Positions 7,758 to 16,494 of a stretch of DNA of 64,000 nt are shown here, piece by piece (the stretch's first letter is position 1; each line of letters begins with the position of its first letter). The DNA lies in assembly GCA_002369075.1 (NCBI GenBank), contig DFEG01000040.1:4166-68165 (forward strand), written 5' to 3'. A model generated the notes under the pieces. That model searched no databases and was not told the DNA's origin. It saw nothing but the letters and a program-made list of their open reading frames with translations. Source of the DNA: Bacteroidales bacterium UBA3808. GTDB lineage: Bacteria > Bacteroidota > Bacteroidia > Bacteroidales > Paludibacteraceae. The position numbers and the translations under genes were made by a program.

Positions 7758-9288
7758 TGGATTGAGGTATATATATCATGTATTTATATTTGGACCGGTC
7801 GATCGCACGGTAGCCGTGTGCACGCAACATCTGCTCCATCCTGCTCTCTCGGTCGGTGTAAGCGGGTCGGGTCTTGAACATCGGCGAGAAGAAACAGAAA
7901 ACAACAGGCCGTTCGGAGGCTATGACGGGTTCGTACTTGGCGGTATAGACGGAGTCAAAGATATTGGACCAGAACTCATTGTAGTGCGCAGCCTTACAGC
8001 CCGTGACGGCACGGAAGAGGTGGAGCTCCTGGCCGAGAGCCAAGACATTTACCATTTGGTCATTTACCATTGGGTCATTTATTGGGTCATTTACCATTTG
8101 GTCATAGTCGGCTTTGTATTGGAGGAGGCGGGATTGTTCGGCAGGACGGATAGCGATACCGCGATACGGCGGGAGGGAGGCAAAAGAAGTCGCCTTGGTG
8201 AGGTTCGATTGCGCAATACTATTGGTCGTCATGCGGTACACTGTGACCGCCGAAAGGATAATGAGCACCTGCAGGAGATAGCGGCGTACGGAGTGTTCGC
8301 GGTATTGCGATAAGGCGACGGGCAAGAGACAGAGCACCGCCGGAAAGAGTTTGAGCCAAGCCGTATCGGTACCGAAGGTCGCAACCGAGAGGAGAGCCAC
8401 ACCTAACCTCCCCTCAAGGGGAGGAAGATGCATAGATGGAGAACAAAGGGCGAGGACGATGCAGAAGGCGGAGAGGAGATAGGTCAGGTCCGCGTTGTAC
8501 CACTGGAAAGGTCTGATCGTATAAAGGATGAAGAGCGCGAGGGCGGCACCGATGAACCAGCCGGCATACCGTTTGTCACGTAGCGGAAAAGCCAATACCC
8601 CTACCGCCATGAGCATGAACCCAAGAAGTTTGCCAAGGTTCTCCCAGAGTTTGGTGAGCATCGAAGTCAGTTCATGGCTGCCCATCGCCGCGTCCATCGG
8701 TGCAGGTGTGATGAACCGATAGCCGATAAGATACACCACTCCGGCCGTGAGCGCCGCAACCGGTAAGAGCCAGAGACTGCGTTTCTTCCAGATGGGAAGA
8801 AGGACAAGCAGCACCAGGATATTCGGGAAACGGACGGTGATAGCCAGGCCGGCGAGGAGGGCGGAGAGGAATGGTGATTTAGAGGCCGTGACCCAGATAG
8901 CGGAGAGGAGGAGGACGGAGAGAGTACCGGGGCTAAATTCCTGAAAAGCGCCGTAGCCCATGAGCAGATAGGTTATGGCGAGCCAATGGAGGTTGTCCCT
9001 GCGTGTGTTCCTGTCCAAGAGTGTGCAGTACGGCAGTGCGATAGCCGCCGTGACACAGAGCCATCCGGCGAGGCGCAGCGGTAGCAATTCGGGTCCGAAA
9101 AGCCGAACTACGGCACCCCCCGTCAAGAGCGTACCCACCGCCAGCCATCCGCCCTCCAAGTGCTCATATTTATAGAGCCAGTAAAGCGGGTCGAGGTGGT
9201 TACCAAACCCGGCAAAGACAAACCACAAGGTGTATGCCAATGCCAGAATCAGCAGTGCGACTGATAATATGTGCCGATCAAATCGCAT
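7750..9288 (-). CDS. Polytopic membrane protein, probable GT-C-type glycosyltransferase
   Basis: 512 residues with about 10-12 hydrophobic helices followed by a C-terminal soluble tail. It resembles lipid-linked-sugar-dependent GT-C enzymes (DUF2029/PMT-like): LAITVRFPNILVLL and a long C-terminal extracytoplasmic domain. I see no clear catalytic acid pair, so the assignment is by topology and context. The preceding aminotransferase overlaps it by 40 bp. Two repeat insertions are translated: a 15-mer array gives PMVNDQMVN-like sequence near residue 405, and a CCTCCCCT/AGGGGAGG palindrome gives PPLEGRLG near residue 290. Probably works with the glycan-modification genes upstream. Confidence 0.6.
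   Translation of the reverse strand: MRFDRHILSVALLILALAYTLWFVFAGFGNHLDPLYWLYKYEHLEGGWLAVGTLLTGGAVVRLFGPELLPLRLAGWLCVTAAIALPYCTLLDRNTRRDNLHWLAITYLLMGYGAFQEFSPGTLSVLLLSAIWVTASKSPFLSALLAGLAITVRFPNILVLLVLLPIWKKRSLWLLPVAALTAGVVYLIGYRFITPAPMDAAMGSHELTSMLTKLWENLGKLLGFMLMAVGVLAFPLRDKRYAGWFIGAALALFILYTIRPFQWYNADLTYLLSAFCIVLALCSPSMHLPPLEGRLGVALLSVATFGTDTAWLKLFPAVLCLLPVALSQYREHSVRRYLLQVLIILSAVTVYRMTTNSIAQSNLTKATSFASLPPYRGIAIRPAEQSRLLQYKADYDQMVNDPINDPMVNDQMVNVLALGQELHLFRAVTGCKAAHYNEFWSNIFDSVYTAKYEPVIASERPVVFCFFSPMFKTRPAYTDRESRMEQMLRAHGYRAIDRSKYKYMIYIPQSNE
8046..8105. repeat. In-gene 15-mer array (CATTTACCATTTGGT)
   Basis: Composite unit of 7+8 bp: catttac plus catttggt, repeated about four times with one shortened copy (catttattgggt). 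The same unit recurs at 10449, 25760, 53437, 53548 and 54088. Confidence 0.85.
8407..8424. repeat. In-gene perfect inverted repeat
   Basis: CCTCCCCT (8407-8414) and AGGGGAGG (8417-8424) with a 2-base loop, translated as PPLEGR. Similar G/C palindromes occur at 53564 and 55211. Confidence 0.8.
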
Positions 9289-10439
9289 ATATGATGCACT
9301 TCTTCCATCTTGAGGTCATAGAACAGCGGCAGACGCACGAGACAGTCGGCGTACCGGTCACATTGCGGCAAAGCGCGTCCGTCATGACGGGTTTTATAGA
9401 ACTCGCTGGTATGCAGGCTCAGGTAGTGGAAGACCGCCGCCACTCCGTTCTCCTTGAGGTACTTGATGAACGCCGTGCGCGCCTCGAGAGACGGCAGCAC
9501 AAGGTAGAACATGTGTGCGTTATTGGTAGCATAAGACGGGATATCCGGGAGGGTAAAAGCCCCTTTCCGTGGGTTTTTCCCTGAAGGGGCAAACCGTTCA
9601 AGGATATTGGAGAGCCGCTCGTGGTAGATATTCCAGAGTTGCTTGCGTTTGGCTTGTATCTCATCGAGGTTCTCTAATTGCGCCCAGAGGAACGCGGCGT
9701 TGACCTCGGATGGCAGGAAAGAGGACCCCATGTCCACCCATCCGTATTTGTTCACCTCTCCGCGGAAGAACTCGGCGCGGTTAGTACCCTTCTCCCAGAT
9801 GATCTCCGCGCGGCGCACGAACCGCTCGTCGTTGACCACGAGCAAACCACCCTCTCCTCCGGCGGTGATGTTCTTGGTCTCATGGAAAGAGAACGCGGCA
9901 AGATGACCGATGGAGCCGAGGGGCTTTTGACTTTCGACTTTTGACTTTCGACTAATATAGTAGCTGTCAATCGCTTGGGCGGCATCCTCGACAACGAGGA
10001 GATTGTGTTTCTCAGCGATAGCCATGATGGCGTTCATGTCGCACGCCACACCGGCATAATGAACCGGCACAATGACCTTGGTCCGCGGAGTAATGAGAGA
10101 TTCTAATGTTTCCGCGTCCAAGTTCGGGTTACGTTTCATGGAGTCCGCAAAAACCACTTTGGCACCCTCACGAAGGAACGCCAGCGCCGTAGAAACGAAC
10201 GTATAAGACGGCACGATGACCTCATCACCGGGTTTGAGTTCACACAACATGGCGCACATCTCCAGTGCGTCCGTGCCGGAGGTGGTCAGAAGGGTCTTAC
10301 GGAAACCGTACCGCTCTTCAAACCGCGCCTGGCAACGCTTTGTGAACGTGCCGTTACCGGAGAGTTTGCCGGCATACACGGCTTCGTACATGTAATGGGC
10401 TTCCTTGCCCGTAAGATGAGGTTGATTAAAATTGATCAT
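9249..10439 (-). CDS. WecE/RffA-like sugar aminotransferase (DegT/DnrJ/EryC1 family)
   Basis: PLP-dependent enzyme that converts a nucleotide-linked 4-keto-6-deoxyhexose to the 4-amino sugar, in the cytoplasm. 396 residues. Typical motifs: GKLSGNGTFTKRCQ, TTSGTDALEM, GDEVIVPSYTFVSTALAF, VVEDAAQAID, and the PLP lysine in FHETKNITAGEGG-type context. This subtype is closest to dTDP-4-amino-4,6-dideoxygalactose transaminase. It is the last sugar-modifying gene of the cassette before the GT-C gene. An array of four heptamers encodes SRKSKVESQ beside the PLP pocket loop, where E. coli RffA is shorter. A second insertion (SGKNPRKG) coincides with an inverted repeat at 9559-9590. Confidence 0.85.
   Translation of the reverse strand: MINFNQPHLTGKEAHYMYEAVYAGKLSGNGTFTKRCQARFEERYGFRKTLLTTSGTDALEMCAMLCELKPGDEVIVPSYTFVSTALAFLREGAKVVFADSMKRNPNLDAETLESLITPRTKVIVPVHYAGVACDMNAIMAIAEKHNLLVVEDAAQAIDSYYISRKSKVESQKPLGSIGHLAAFSFHETKNITAGGEGGLLVVNDERFVRRAEIIWEKGTNRAEFFRGEVNKYGWVDMGSSFLPSEVNAAFLWAQLENLDEIQAKRKQLWNIYHERLSNILERFAPSGKNPRKGAFTLPDIPSYATNNAHMFYLVLPSLEARTAFIKYLKENGVAAVFHYLSLHTSEFYKTRHDGRALPQCDRYADCLVRLPLFYDLKMEEVHHICDLIGTYYQSHC
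9559..9590. repeat. In-gene inverted repeat
   Basis: GCCCCTT (9559-9565) and AAGGGGC (9584-9590) enclose an inner GGG/CCC pair around a T-run; translated as SGKNPRKGAF. Confidence 0.65.
9924..9951. repeat. In-gene heptamer array (CTTTTGA/CTTTCGA)
   Basis: Strict alternation of two units: cttttga, ctttcga, cttttga, ctttcga. In frame in the aminotransferase gene. Confidence 0.9.
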
Positions 10440-10448
10440 TTTATTTGC

Positions 10449-10478
10449 TATTTAGTCATTTACTATTTTGTCATTTAC
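10449..10478. repeat. 15-mer tandem pair (CATTTAC family)
   Basis: tatttagtcatttac followed by tattttgtcatttac, between the aminotransferase start and the end of the next gene. Confidence 0.85.
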
Positions 10479-10810
10479 AAGAAGAACACAACGACCCCGA
10501 TGATGATAATACCGATAGCAAGCGCTTTGCGACCGGTGACCGGTTCTTTGAAGAAAAACCAACTGAGCGCCGGCACAAAGAGATACGAGGTGGACTCGAT
10601 AATGGACAGTTCCTTGAGCTGCAGCCCGTGGTGCATACACCATATGTTCGCCACCATGGAAGCAAACATGAGCGCATAACCGGAGATGACCCATCCGTTG
10701 AGGTACTGTCTCCAGAAGGGTGTGTAGCCCTTTCGTGCTCCCTGTTTGAGCAGCATCTGCGCGCAGGCGGCTGCAAAAACGACTCCTAATGCAATCAGAC
10801 CGTATTTCAT
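10475..10810 (-). CDS. Small EamA/SMR-type transporter subunit (ArnF-like)
   Basis: 111 residues, four predicted membrane helices, the size and pattern of one half of the ArnE/ArnF flippase. Motifs of the family: ACAQMLLKQGA near the start, SIIESTSYLFVPALSWFFFKEP in helix 3, and a hydrophobic last helix. It overlaps the next gene by 4 bp, and the two are likely a heterodimer that moves a polyprenyl-phosphate-linked sugar across the inner membrane. Substrate is inferred from neighbours (WecE-like aminotransferase, ArnC-like GT2). Could also be a generic drug/metabolite pump, but the gene context argues against this. Confidence 0.75.
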   Translation of the reverse strand: MKYGLIALGVVFAAACAQMLLKQGARKGYTPFWRQYLNGWVISGYALMFASMVANIWCMHHGLQLKELSIIESTSYLFVPALSWFFFKEPVTGRKALAIGIIIIGVVVFFL

Positions 10811-11145
10811 GAGCGTGCGAGAAGAGTTATACCGGTTATGATAATAATGGAACCGAGGATATTCGGCAACGTAATCGACTCACCGAAAAGGAGTGCGGCA
10901 ATGAGCATCGTGAAGATGAGCGTCGAGCCCTTGAACATATACGCAGTACTTAACTCCACGCGGCGGAGAATCTGTTGCCATAGGACGGCATACAGACCGA
11001 TGACAGCCACCGCGCCACCGAACCATAAGAGGTACCGCCACGAAAACATCTGCTGCAGCGAAGCCATCTTCGTGCAGATTCCGACACAGGCGTACAGCAT
11101 GTTGACGCCTATGAGTGAAGCTATGACCGTCAGTCTATTCTGCAT
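10807..11145 (-). CDS. Small EamA/SMR-type transporter subunit (ArnE-like)
   Basis: 112 residues, four membrane helices. Contains IGVNMLYACVGICTKMAS, a helix-3 segment LSTAYMFKGSTLIFTMLIAALLFGESIT and a glycine-rich last helix, like EamA half-transporters. Paired with the 10475 gene (4-bp overlap) and preceded by the NeuD-like acyltransferase (11-bp overlap). Probable partner in flipping an undecaprenyl-phosphate aminosugar; inference from gene order. Confidence 0.75.
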   Translation of the reverse strand: MQNRLTVIASLIGVNMLYACVGICTKMASLQQMFSWRYLLWFGGAVAVIGLYAVLWQQILRRVELSTAYMFKGSTLIFTMLIAALLFGESITLPNILGSIIIITGITLLARS

Positions 11146-11794
11146 ATCTCAGGAATTTAGCAGGGTTTCCTGCCCATATCTCGTTCGGTCCCATGTTCTT
11201 GGTGAGCACAGCCCCCATCCCGAGCGTAGCGTAATCGCCGATGGTGAGGTTCTCACGGATGGTGGCATTAAGTCCGACATGAACCCCTTTGCCGATAGTG
11301 AGATAGCTGCCGACACACGCCTGGGCGGCAATGTGGCAGAAATCGCCCACCAGATTGTCATGTCCCATGGTAGCGCCGACCATCATGATTGTCCCGCGTC
11401 CGAGTCTGGACCCCGGCGACATAGCCACCTGCGGCAGCACGACACAGCCGGGAGACAGTTGTACCGACGGTGCTACGTACGCCATGGGATGGACAAACGT
11501 AGCCAGCCGGTCATCGGGAATACCGAGGGACTCAAACATAGCTATCCGCTCGCGGTTGCCGTCAATACGGAGGATGGCGTTGATGAACCAATACCCCTCG
11601 TCCAAAAGACGCTTGGTGTCCGAGAGAGTGCCGATCACGGGATAGAGGTCAATCTTCTCCCCTACCGGCGTGCGGTCGTTCAGAAAGCCCGCCACCTCAA
11701 GGTCCGTTGCCCCCAGACGATGGGCATGATCAATCGCCGCCGCTATAACGGCTGCGTTCCCTATTCCGCCCAATATTGCTACTTTACGACTCAT
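11135..11794 (-). CDS. NeuD/PglD-like sugar O- or N-acyltransferase
   Basis: Cytoplasmic left-handed beta-helix acyltransferase, 219 residues. N-terminal nucleotide-sugar-binding Rossmann-like part (VAILGGIGNAAVIAAAID), then hexapeptide repeats (PSVQLSPGCVVLPQVAMSPGSRLGRGTIM, IGKGVHVGLNATIRENLTIGDYATLGMGAVLTK) and the closing motif WAGNPAKFL. The probable catalytic His lies in TMGHDNLVGDFCHI. With a 4-aminosugar made by the neighbouring WecE-like enzyme, N-acylation as in Campylobacter PglD is plausible. Overlaps the GT2 gene by 4 bp. Confidence 0.82.
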   Translation of the reverse strand: MSRKVAILGGIGNAAVIAAAIDHAHRLGATDLEVAGFLNDRTPVGEKIDLYPVIGTLSDTKRLLDEGYWFINAILRIDGNRERIAMFESLGIPDDRLATFVHPMAYVAPSVQLSPGCVVLPQVAMSPGSRLGRGTIMMVGATMGHDNLVGDFCHIAAQACVGSYLTIGKGVHVGLNATIRENLTIGDYATLGMGAVLTKNMGPNEIWAGNPAKFLRYAE

Positions 11795-12717
11795 ATCACT
11801 TGTTCTATTATGAAGTTAGGCCGCTGTTTGGTCTCCAGAAAAATACGGCCGATATACTCCCCCAGCACTCCTAAAAACGCAAAGTTGAGACCAAAGAGGA
11901 AAAGCATGAGTACCATCATGGAGGTCCACCCAGTGACCACGTTACCGACAAGCTTATAGATAATCAGCGCACAAGCGGCAATCATGCTACCAATACAGAG
12001 GAGAGCGCCCATGTAGGTTACAATCCGGATCGGGAACATCGAGAACGAGAAGATGCGCGCAAACGTGAGAGAGAGCATCTTGGAGAGGTTATAACCGCTT
12101 GTGCCGGCAAACCGTGCATCGCGTTTGAGCGGCACCGCCACGTATTTATTACCGATAAAATAAAGGAGGCTGACCGCCGTAGCGGTTTTCTCAGGGAAAC
12201 GCTTCAGCTCCTCTACCACGCTCTTCTTCATCACACGGAAAATACCGAGCCGTGGCATGGTGTGGATATCCGTGATGCTGTTAGAGACACTTTGGAAAAG
12301 ACGCGAGACGGCAATCTTCATGCGGCTGTCTTTGCGTTCCTCCCATTGCGCAATCGCCATCGTGGCTTCCTTGTCTGCGAGAAGGGCGTCAATGAGCGTA
12401 GGGATGTCCTCCGGACGATCCTGAAGGTCACTATCCATGAGCACAATAAGGTCTTTCGTCGCCAGCGAGAGTCCGGCAGCGATGGAGTTCTGCTGACCGA
12501 AATTACGGCTCAGCCGCGCAATGCGGAGGTGCTCACGCTGCGTGCGTTCCTCTTGCATGACAGTCCAGGAAGCGTCGCGCGAACCGTCATCGACAAGTAT
12601 GATCTCGTACTCCTTGACGATGGTCTCCAGCACGGCTGTCAACCGCCGCAGTAACTCGGGAATGACCTCTTGGTCGTTATAAATCGGTATTACAACCGAC
12701 AAGGATTCGCTATACAT
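11791..12717 (-). CDS. ArnC/DPM1-like family 2 glycosyltransferase
   Basis: 308 residues. Transfers a sugar from a nucleotide donor to polyprenyl phosphate at the cytoplasmic face of the inner membrane. Motifs: SVVIPIYNDQEVIPELLRRL, ILVDDGSRDASW, DSDLQDRPEDIP (DxD and QDPPE-like), two C-terminal membrane helices and the family ending GEYIGRIFLETKQRP. It overlaps the ATP-grasp gene by 8 bp and the acyltransferase by 4 bp. Together with the two small EamA proteins it forms an ArnC-ArnE-ArnF-like set. Confidence 0.88.
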   Translation of the reverse strand: MYSESLSVVIPIYNDQEVIPELLRRLTAVLETIVKEYEIILVDDGSRDASWTVMQEERTQREHLRIARLSRNFGQQNSIAAGLSLATKDLIVLMDSDLQDRPEDIPTLIDALLADKEATMAIAQWEERKDSRMKIAVSRLFQSVSNSITDIHTMPRLGIFRVMKKSVVEELKRFPEKTATAVSLLYFIGNKYVAVPLKRDARFAGTSGYNLSKMLSLTFARIFSFSMFPIRIVTYMGALLCIGSMIAACALIIYKLVGNVVTGWTSMMVLMLFLFGLNFAFLGVLGEYIGRIFLETKQRPNFIIEQVI

Positions 12718-13834
12718 TTATTTCAAATTTGTGGGTTGATTGATACATAAAATACCCGCTGCGGTCGGCAGAACAGGTAAGCGGTTTGAGTTCTGTGTCT
12801 GTCTGCTCCGCCGCTGTGATCTCCGGATAGTCCTTGGCATGGAGGATATAAGGCAACACTTGCGGCGTCTCTCCGCTCAGGAAATAGACTCCGCTGCAGA
12901 CATGTATTGTTTTGACGGGAATGACGTTTTGCCCGAGCGCCACCTCAATCACTCCACGCAGGAAATCATAGCCCGTAGAGAGTTGCACCAGATGGCTGCC
13001 GATAAAGTCCCCTCCCATGCGACCGCCGATCTCCATGACCACCACGCGCCCTTCGCGAGTGATTTTATACTCCGAATGGGACGCTCCGTTGGTGATACCG
13101 AGGGCGTCCAGCGCCTTTGAGGTAATGGTGTAAATACGATCCTGCATCTCCTGTGGCAGAGAAGAAGGCTGATGGTGCGCCAGTTCCACAAAATGAGGTG
13201 CGCCGGTGGTAGTCTTATCCGTAATCTGGAGCGGATAATGGGTACCGCGGCAAGAGATCGTCTCGACGCTTATCTCCCGTCCGTCAATAAACTCCTCCAC
13301 CATTGCTTCACCCACGAGTGACACCCGCTCGGCATTCTCCACCGCCGGAGCCAACTCCTCCATAGATGTAATCTTCTGCACCCCGAGACTGCCGGAACGG
13401 TCAGACGGTTTGACGATAAGCGGCAGTTCGAGTCCCGAGACATCCGAGCGTTCGCCACGTGCCAGCACCCTGTATCCCGGGCAATCGACTCCGGCTGCCA
13501 CCAACGCCTCGCGCATAAGGTGTTTGTCATGCGCCTTGAGAGAGGACTCGTAGCTGTTTCCAATCAGCCCCATTTGCTCCGCCACGTACGCCACAGTAGG
13601 CGCGGCGACATCGCTGGCAATGGTGCAGATACCATCTATATGCTCTTTGCGGCATATATCAAGGATAGCCTCTTTCTCCGTAATGGAGAGTGGATAAAAC
13701 GTGTCGCAAAGATCCTTGCAGACCGCTCCCTGCTCCCATGCAAAACAGATGGTCCGCAACCCCATCTCCTTGGCGCGGAGAACCAAAGGTTGCTGCAAAT
13801 ACGAGGCACCTATGATAGCTAATGTCTTTGACAT
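12710..13834 (-). CDS. ATP-grasp carboxylate-amine ligase-like protein
   Basis: 374 residues, cytoplasmic. Pre-ATP-grasp domain (LAIIGASYLQQPLVLRAKEMG), ATP-grasp fold with the lysine of LPLIVKPSDRSGSLGV and the Mg/ATP acidic motif VVVMEIGGRMGGDFI. Such enzymes form C-N bonds between a carboxylate and an amine. In this cassette, which makes an aminosugar, it may attach an amino acid or other acid to the sugar amine, but no substrate can be read from sequence. One base separates it from the upstream membrane-protein gene. Confidence 0.75.
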   Translation of the reverse strand: MSKTLAIIGASYLQQPLVLRAKEMGLRTICFAWEQGAVCKDLCDTFYPLSITEKEAILDICRKEHIDGICTIASDVAAPTVAYVAEQMGLIGNSYESSLKAHDKHLMREALVAAGVDCPGYRVLARGERSDVSGLELPLIVKPSDRSGSLGVQKITSMEELAPAVENAERVSLVGEAMVEEFIDGREISVETISCRGTHYPLQITDKTTTGAPHFVELAHHQPSSLPQEMQDRIYTITSKALDALGITNGASHSEYKITREGRVVVMEIGGRMGGDFIGSHLVQLSTGYDFLRGVIEVALGQNVIPVKTIHVCSGVYFLSGETPQVLPYILHAKDYPEITAAEQTDTELKPLTCSADRSGYFMYQSTHKFEINV

Positions 13835-13867
13835 TTATGATTTTTGATTTACGATTTGTAATTGTAC
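13833..13867. repeat. Heptamer array (ATTTNNG) at a gene junction
   Basis: Units atttatg, atttttg, atttacg, atttgta, attgtac. It covers the end of the upstream membrane-protein gene; the ATP-grasp start codon touches its first bases. Confidence 0.8.
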
Positions 13868-15412
13868 GAGTGCATAACGTCCGTTCCGGCACCGCCACTT
13901 GATTTCAGTCGGTACACCGTAATGTTTCTCAATCTGCTCGCACACGCGCTGTAGAGCCGTGTGATCGCGGGTATAATTGATATCTGTGAGGATATACATG
14001 TTTTCGTTGAGCAAGGCCCTGTAACTATGTCCGACGGGTTTGTTGAGTGGCGACCATGTCACCCATCCCAAGGTGTATTTGCGGCTCTTGTAGGGCCATA
14101 CGTGCCATGGATCGGTTGCCTCCATCATCATCGAGGTACCTATGGTCGTCACATACGCATCATCCGGCACGTAGTCCAAAAGCGGTTGTTGCAGATGCTT
14201 CCATACATAGCGGTTAAAATCCGCTGTCTCGCGTTCTTCGTACATCTGATAGCCATACCATAGACAAAGGGTAGCTACCGCGAGGCCTATCCCCCAGCGG
14301 CGTTTGAGACCAATGGTATTCGGCAAGAGCATGAAATCCGTCATTAACAGTGACATCAGCATACACAGGAAGACTCTGTTCTTAAGGAAACCATCAAGAC
14401 TGACATAGACCATGAGCGCTACCATTAAGATGGTATAAAAGATGAGGAAAGCGCGTTTGGTATGGTTTTGGGTGGTGAGCGTCATGACAACCAGCAATAC
14501 CAGAAGAATAACTATCTCCACCTCATATTTGTCCATCCTGTATAAGTTGTCCAGTTTGTCACGGAGCGGCACTTCTCCTACCGCGGCACTGATTCGTCTA
14601 ATAGCAGGCAGGTCTATCTGTTCTGCATCCTGAACGAAGCGCAATAGGAGCTGGTAGTCCATCGGATCGATGCCTTCAGGCAGTTGTCCGGTGGTCATCC
14701 GGTAAGCGTTGGGGTTATCGTTAAGTTTGGCACGGAGGAGGTTATACTCGCGGAAATATCTCCACTCCGGATCGCTGTCATAAACGGCTCTGTTGGTATA
14801 TCGGCAGGCAACCACCGCCATCAGCATCACCACAACGGCCATATACTTACGCCACTCCAGATGGTAAGTATAGACGATGATCGGTGCCATGAGTACACCC
14901 ACCAAACCGGCAGCCCAAAAGCGCACGAGGGCTGCAATGACAACCAGAACCACTCCGCTCCACCGCGAGCAGACACTCTCCTTCCTTAGCAGCAAAGCGC
15001 AGCCGGCAAGACAGGTGATACCGGCTGTTGTTGTGAACTGAAAAGCAATGATGATACGTGCCCACAGCACGTAGATCAGAGCCAGCCACAGACCTTTCTC
15101 CCACCGTGCACGGTTCGGCGTAGTAAGAATACAATAAGTCAAAATGGAAACGGAAAGTACGTGCAGTACGGCAAACGACAGTGTGTACCACTCAACAGCT
15201 GTTGTCAGGCGGTACAAAGCAGCCAACAAAGCGCCATAGATGACATTGATATAGACCAGATGGCAGTCCGGCATGCCGGAATAAGTTCCATTCGCAATCA
15301 TCGCCATCATGACATCGTCGTTCTCCTCAAAACCTAAAGGCAGAAATGCTGCCGCCAGTGCAAAAAAGAGGGTGTTGAGCACCAGTAATATGGATATTTT
15401 TCTTACTCCCAT
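13835..15412 (-). CDS. Polytopic membrane protein, GT-C-like
   Basis: 525 residues with about 10-11 membrane helices. The first extracytoplasmic loop carries FEENDDVMMAMI, an acidic pair at the position of the GT-C catalytic loop; the C-terminus is a soluble extracytoplasmic domain. Likely transfers a polyprenyl-linked sugar on the periplasmic side. No close named family recognised. The 3' end is encoded by a heptamer array (LQIVNQKS tail), so the protein end may have been reshaped by the repeat. Overlaps the next gene by 10 bp. Confidence 0.6.
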   Translation of the reverse strand: MGVRKISILLVLNTLFFALAAAFLPLGFEENDDVMMAMIANGTYSGMPDCHLVYINVIYGALLAALYRLTTAVEWYTLSFAVLHVLSVSILTYCILTTPNRARWEKGLWLALIYVLWARIIIAFQFTTTAGITCLAGCALLLRKESVCSRWSGVVLVVIAALVRFWAAGLVGVLMAPIIVYTYHLEWRKYMAVVVMLMAVVACRYTNRAVYDSDPEWRYFREYNLLRAKLNDNPNAYRMTTGQLPEGIDPMDYQLLLRFVQDAEQIDLPAIRRISAAVGEVPLRDKLDNLYRMDKYEVEIVILLVLLVVMTLTTQNHTKRAFLIFYTILMVALMVYVSLDGFLKNRVFLCMLMSLLMTDFMLLPNTIGLKRRWGIGLAVATLCLWYGYQMYEERETADFNRYVWKHLQQPLLDYVPDDAYVTTIGTSMMMEATDPWHVWPYKSRKYTLGWVTWSPLNKPVGHSYRALLNENMYILTDINYTRDHTALQRVCEQIEKHYGVPTEIKWRCRNGRYALVQLQIVNQKS

Positions 15413-16494
15413 CTTCTGTCACCGGCAAAAAGGCGCCTCAGTCCGTGCAGCCATGTAGTTATTATCATATGTCGCGCATACGCCGGGCTATAAACACTCA
15501 TTCTCCATGCATTGGCGACTCGTTCTCTCATTGTGCGCCACTTGCGTACAAAGCGGTTCTTAGCCGTATCGGGTTGAGTGGCAGGCGTTCTCAGTGTCCC
15601 GTCCAGCAGATCCTCCATCAGTCGTTGGGCACGCGGCAGAACAGACGGTTCATAGAGGGGTGCTTCTCCTTCAGGAAGCCCGAGGAAATGCACTTCCATA
15701 GCCATAAACAGATGCCACACATCCGTCATATGAAGGACACGCAGACAGCGTTTGAGCCGCGGTCTGTCTATCGCGGAAGCGTAATGATGCAACAAGAGCG
15801 CATGATCGCACAACTGACGGAGACAGGCACCGTTCGTCATCATATGCTCCCAGGAATGAAGGCATATGAAGAGAGCGTTAAAAGTCGGTTCCGGTACACG
15901 CACCTCAAGCCCGTCAAGAGTCAACGGGAGTGCATGACTCATTCCCTCTTGCTCAATCGTCTCGTAATGGTATTCGTCAAGCGGATGCTGGAAGGCTATC
16001 GACACACGATGCACCTCAATAGATATACCGTCCGCGATGAGGTTGTAGTGCTTGTAATGATCCAACTCCTCATCAAACTTCAAGGCACAAGGAAAAGTTT
16101 CACGCATCACGGCACAAGCCGGATGGTATTGCTCTTTCCCGACGAAGAGATCTATATCCCCCCACTCTCTTTGTTCGGGCGAAGGATAAACGGCTGCCAG
16201 TCCGGCTCCCTTCATCAGGACGGCATGAATACCGGCGTTTTCCAACGCCGTCCAAGCCTGAGAGAGAGTATGATGGAGACGGACGTGTTGCTGCATCGTA
16301 CGCATACATGCGCCTTTCATCTGCGCTCGCGCGTATAAAGAGATATTATCATCCTCCAGCAACGCCGGAAAAACCAACGCTCCCGTTCCCTGGTGCATGT
16401 GAAACGCCAGAAGCCCGTCCGTAACGGGAGTTTCTATCCGCCCGGTACCCCATAACGAGGCACGAACGGCTGCTATGTAGGATTCATTACTCAT
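15403..16494 (-). CDS. Nucleotidyltransferase-fold protein (NTP_transf_5 type)
   Basis: 363 residues, soluble. The signature is a Lys-Gly followed by a DxD pair: LMKGAGLAAVYPSPEQREWGDIDLFV near residue 95-120, typical of the uncharacterised nucleotidyltransferase family found in polysaccharide loci. A helical C-terminal part (NALFICLHSWEHMM) follows. The biochemical role of the family is unknown. It overlaps genes on both sides (10 bp and 4 bp), so it belongs to the same transcription unit as the sugar transferase. Confidence 0.72.
   Translation of the reverse strand: MSNESYIAAVRASLWGTGRIETPVTDGLLAFHMHQGTGALVFPALLEDDNISLYARAQMKGACMRTMQQHVRLHHTLSQAWTALENAGIHAVLMKGAGLAAVYPSPEQREWGDIDLFVGKEQYHPACAVMRETFPCALKFDEELDHYKHYNLIADGISIEVHRVSIAFQHPLDEYHYETIEQEGMSHALPLTLDGLEVRVPEPTFNALFICLHSWEHMMTNGACLRQLCDHALLLHHYASAIDRPRLKRCLRVLHMTDVWHLFMAMEVHFLGLPEGEAPLYEPSVLPRAQRLMEDLLDGTLRTPATQPDTAKNRFVRKWRTMRERVANAWRMSVYSPAYARHMIITTWLHGLRRLFAGDRRWE

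Noticed and set aside
10838..11959. 373-residue plus-strand frame opposite the SMR, NeuD-like and GT2 genes
   Set aside because: Overlaps three supported minus-strand genes and shows no domain.
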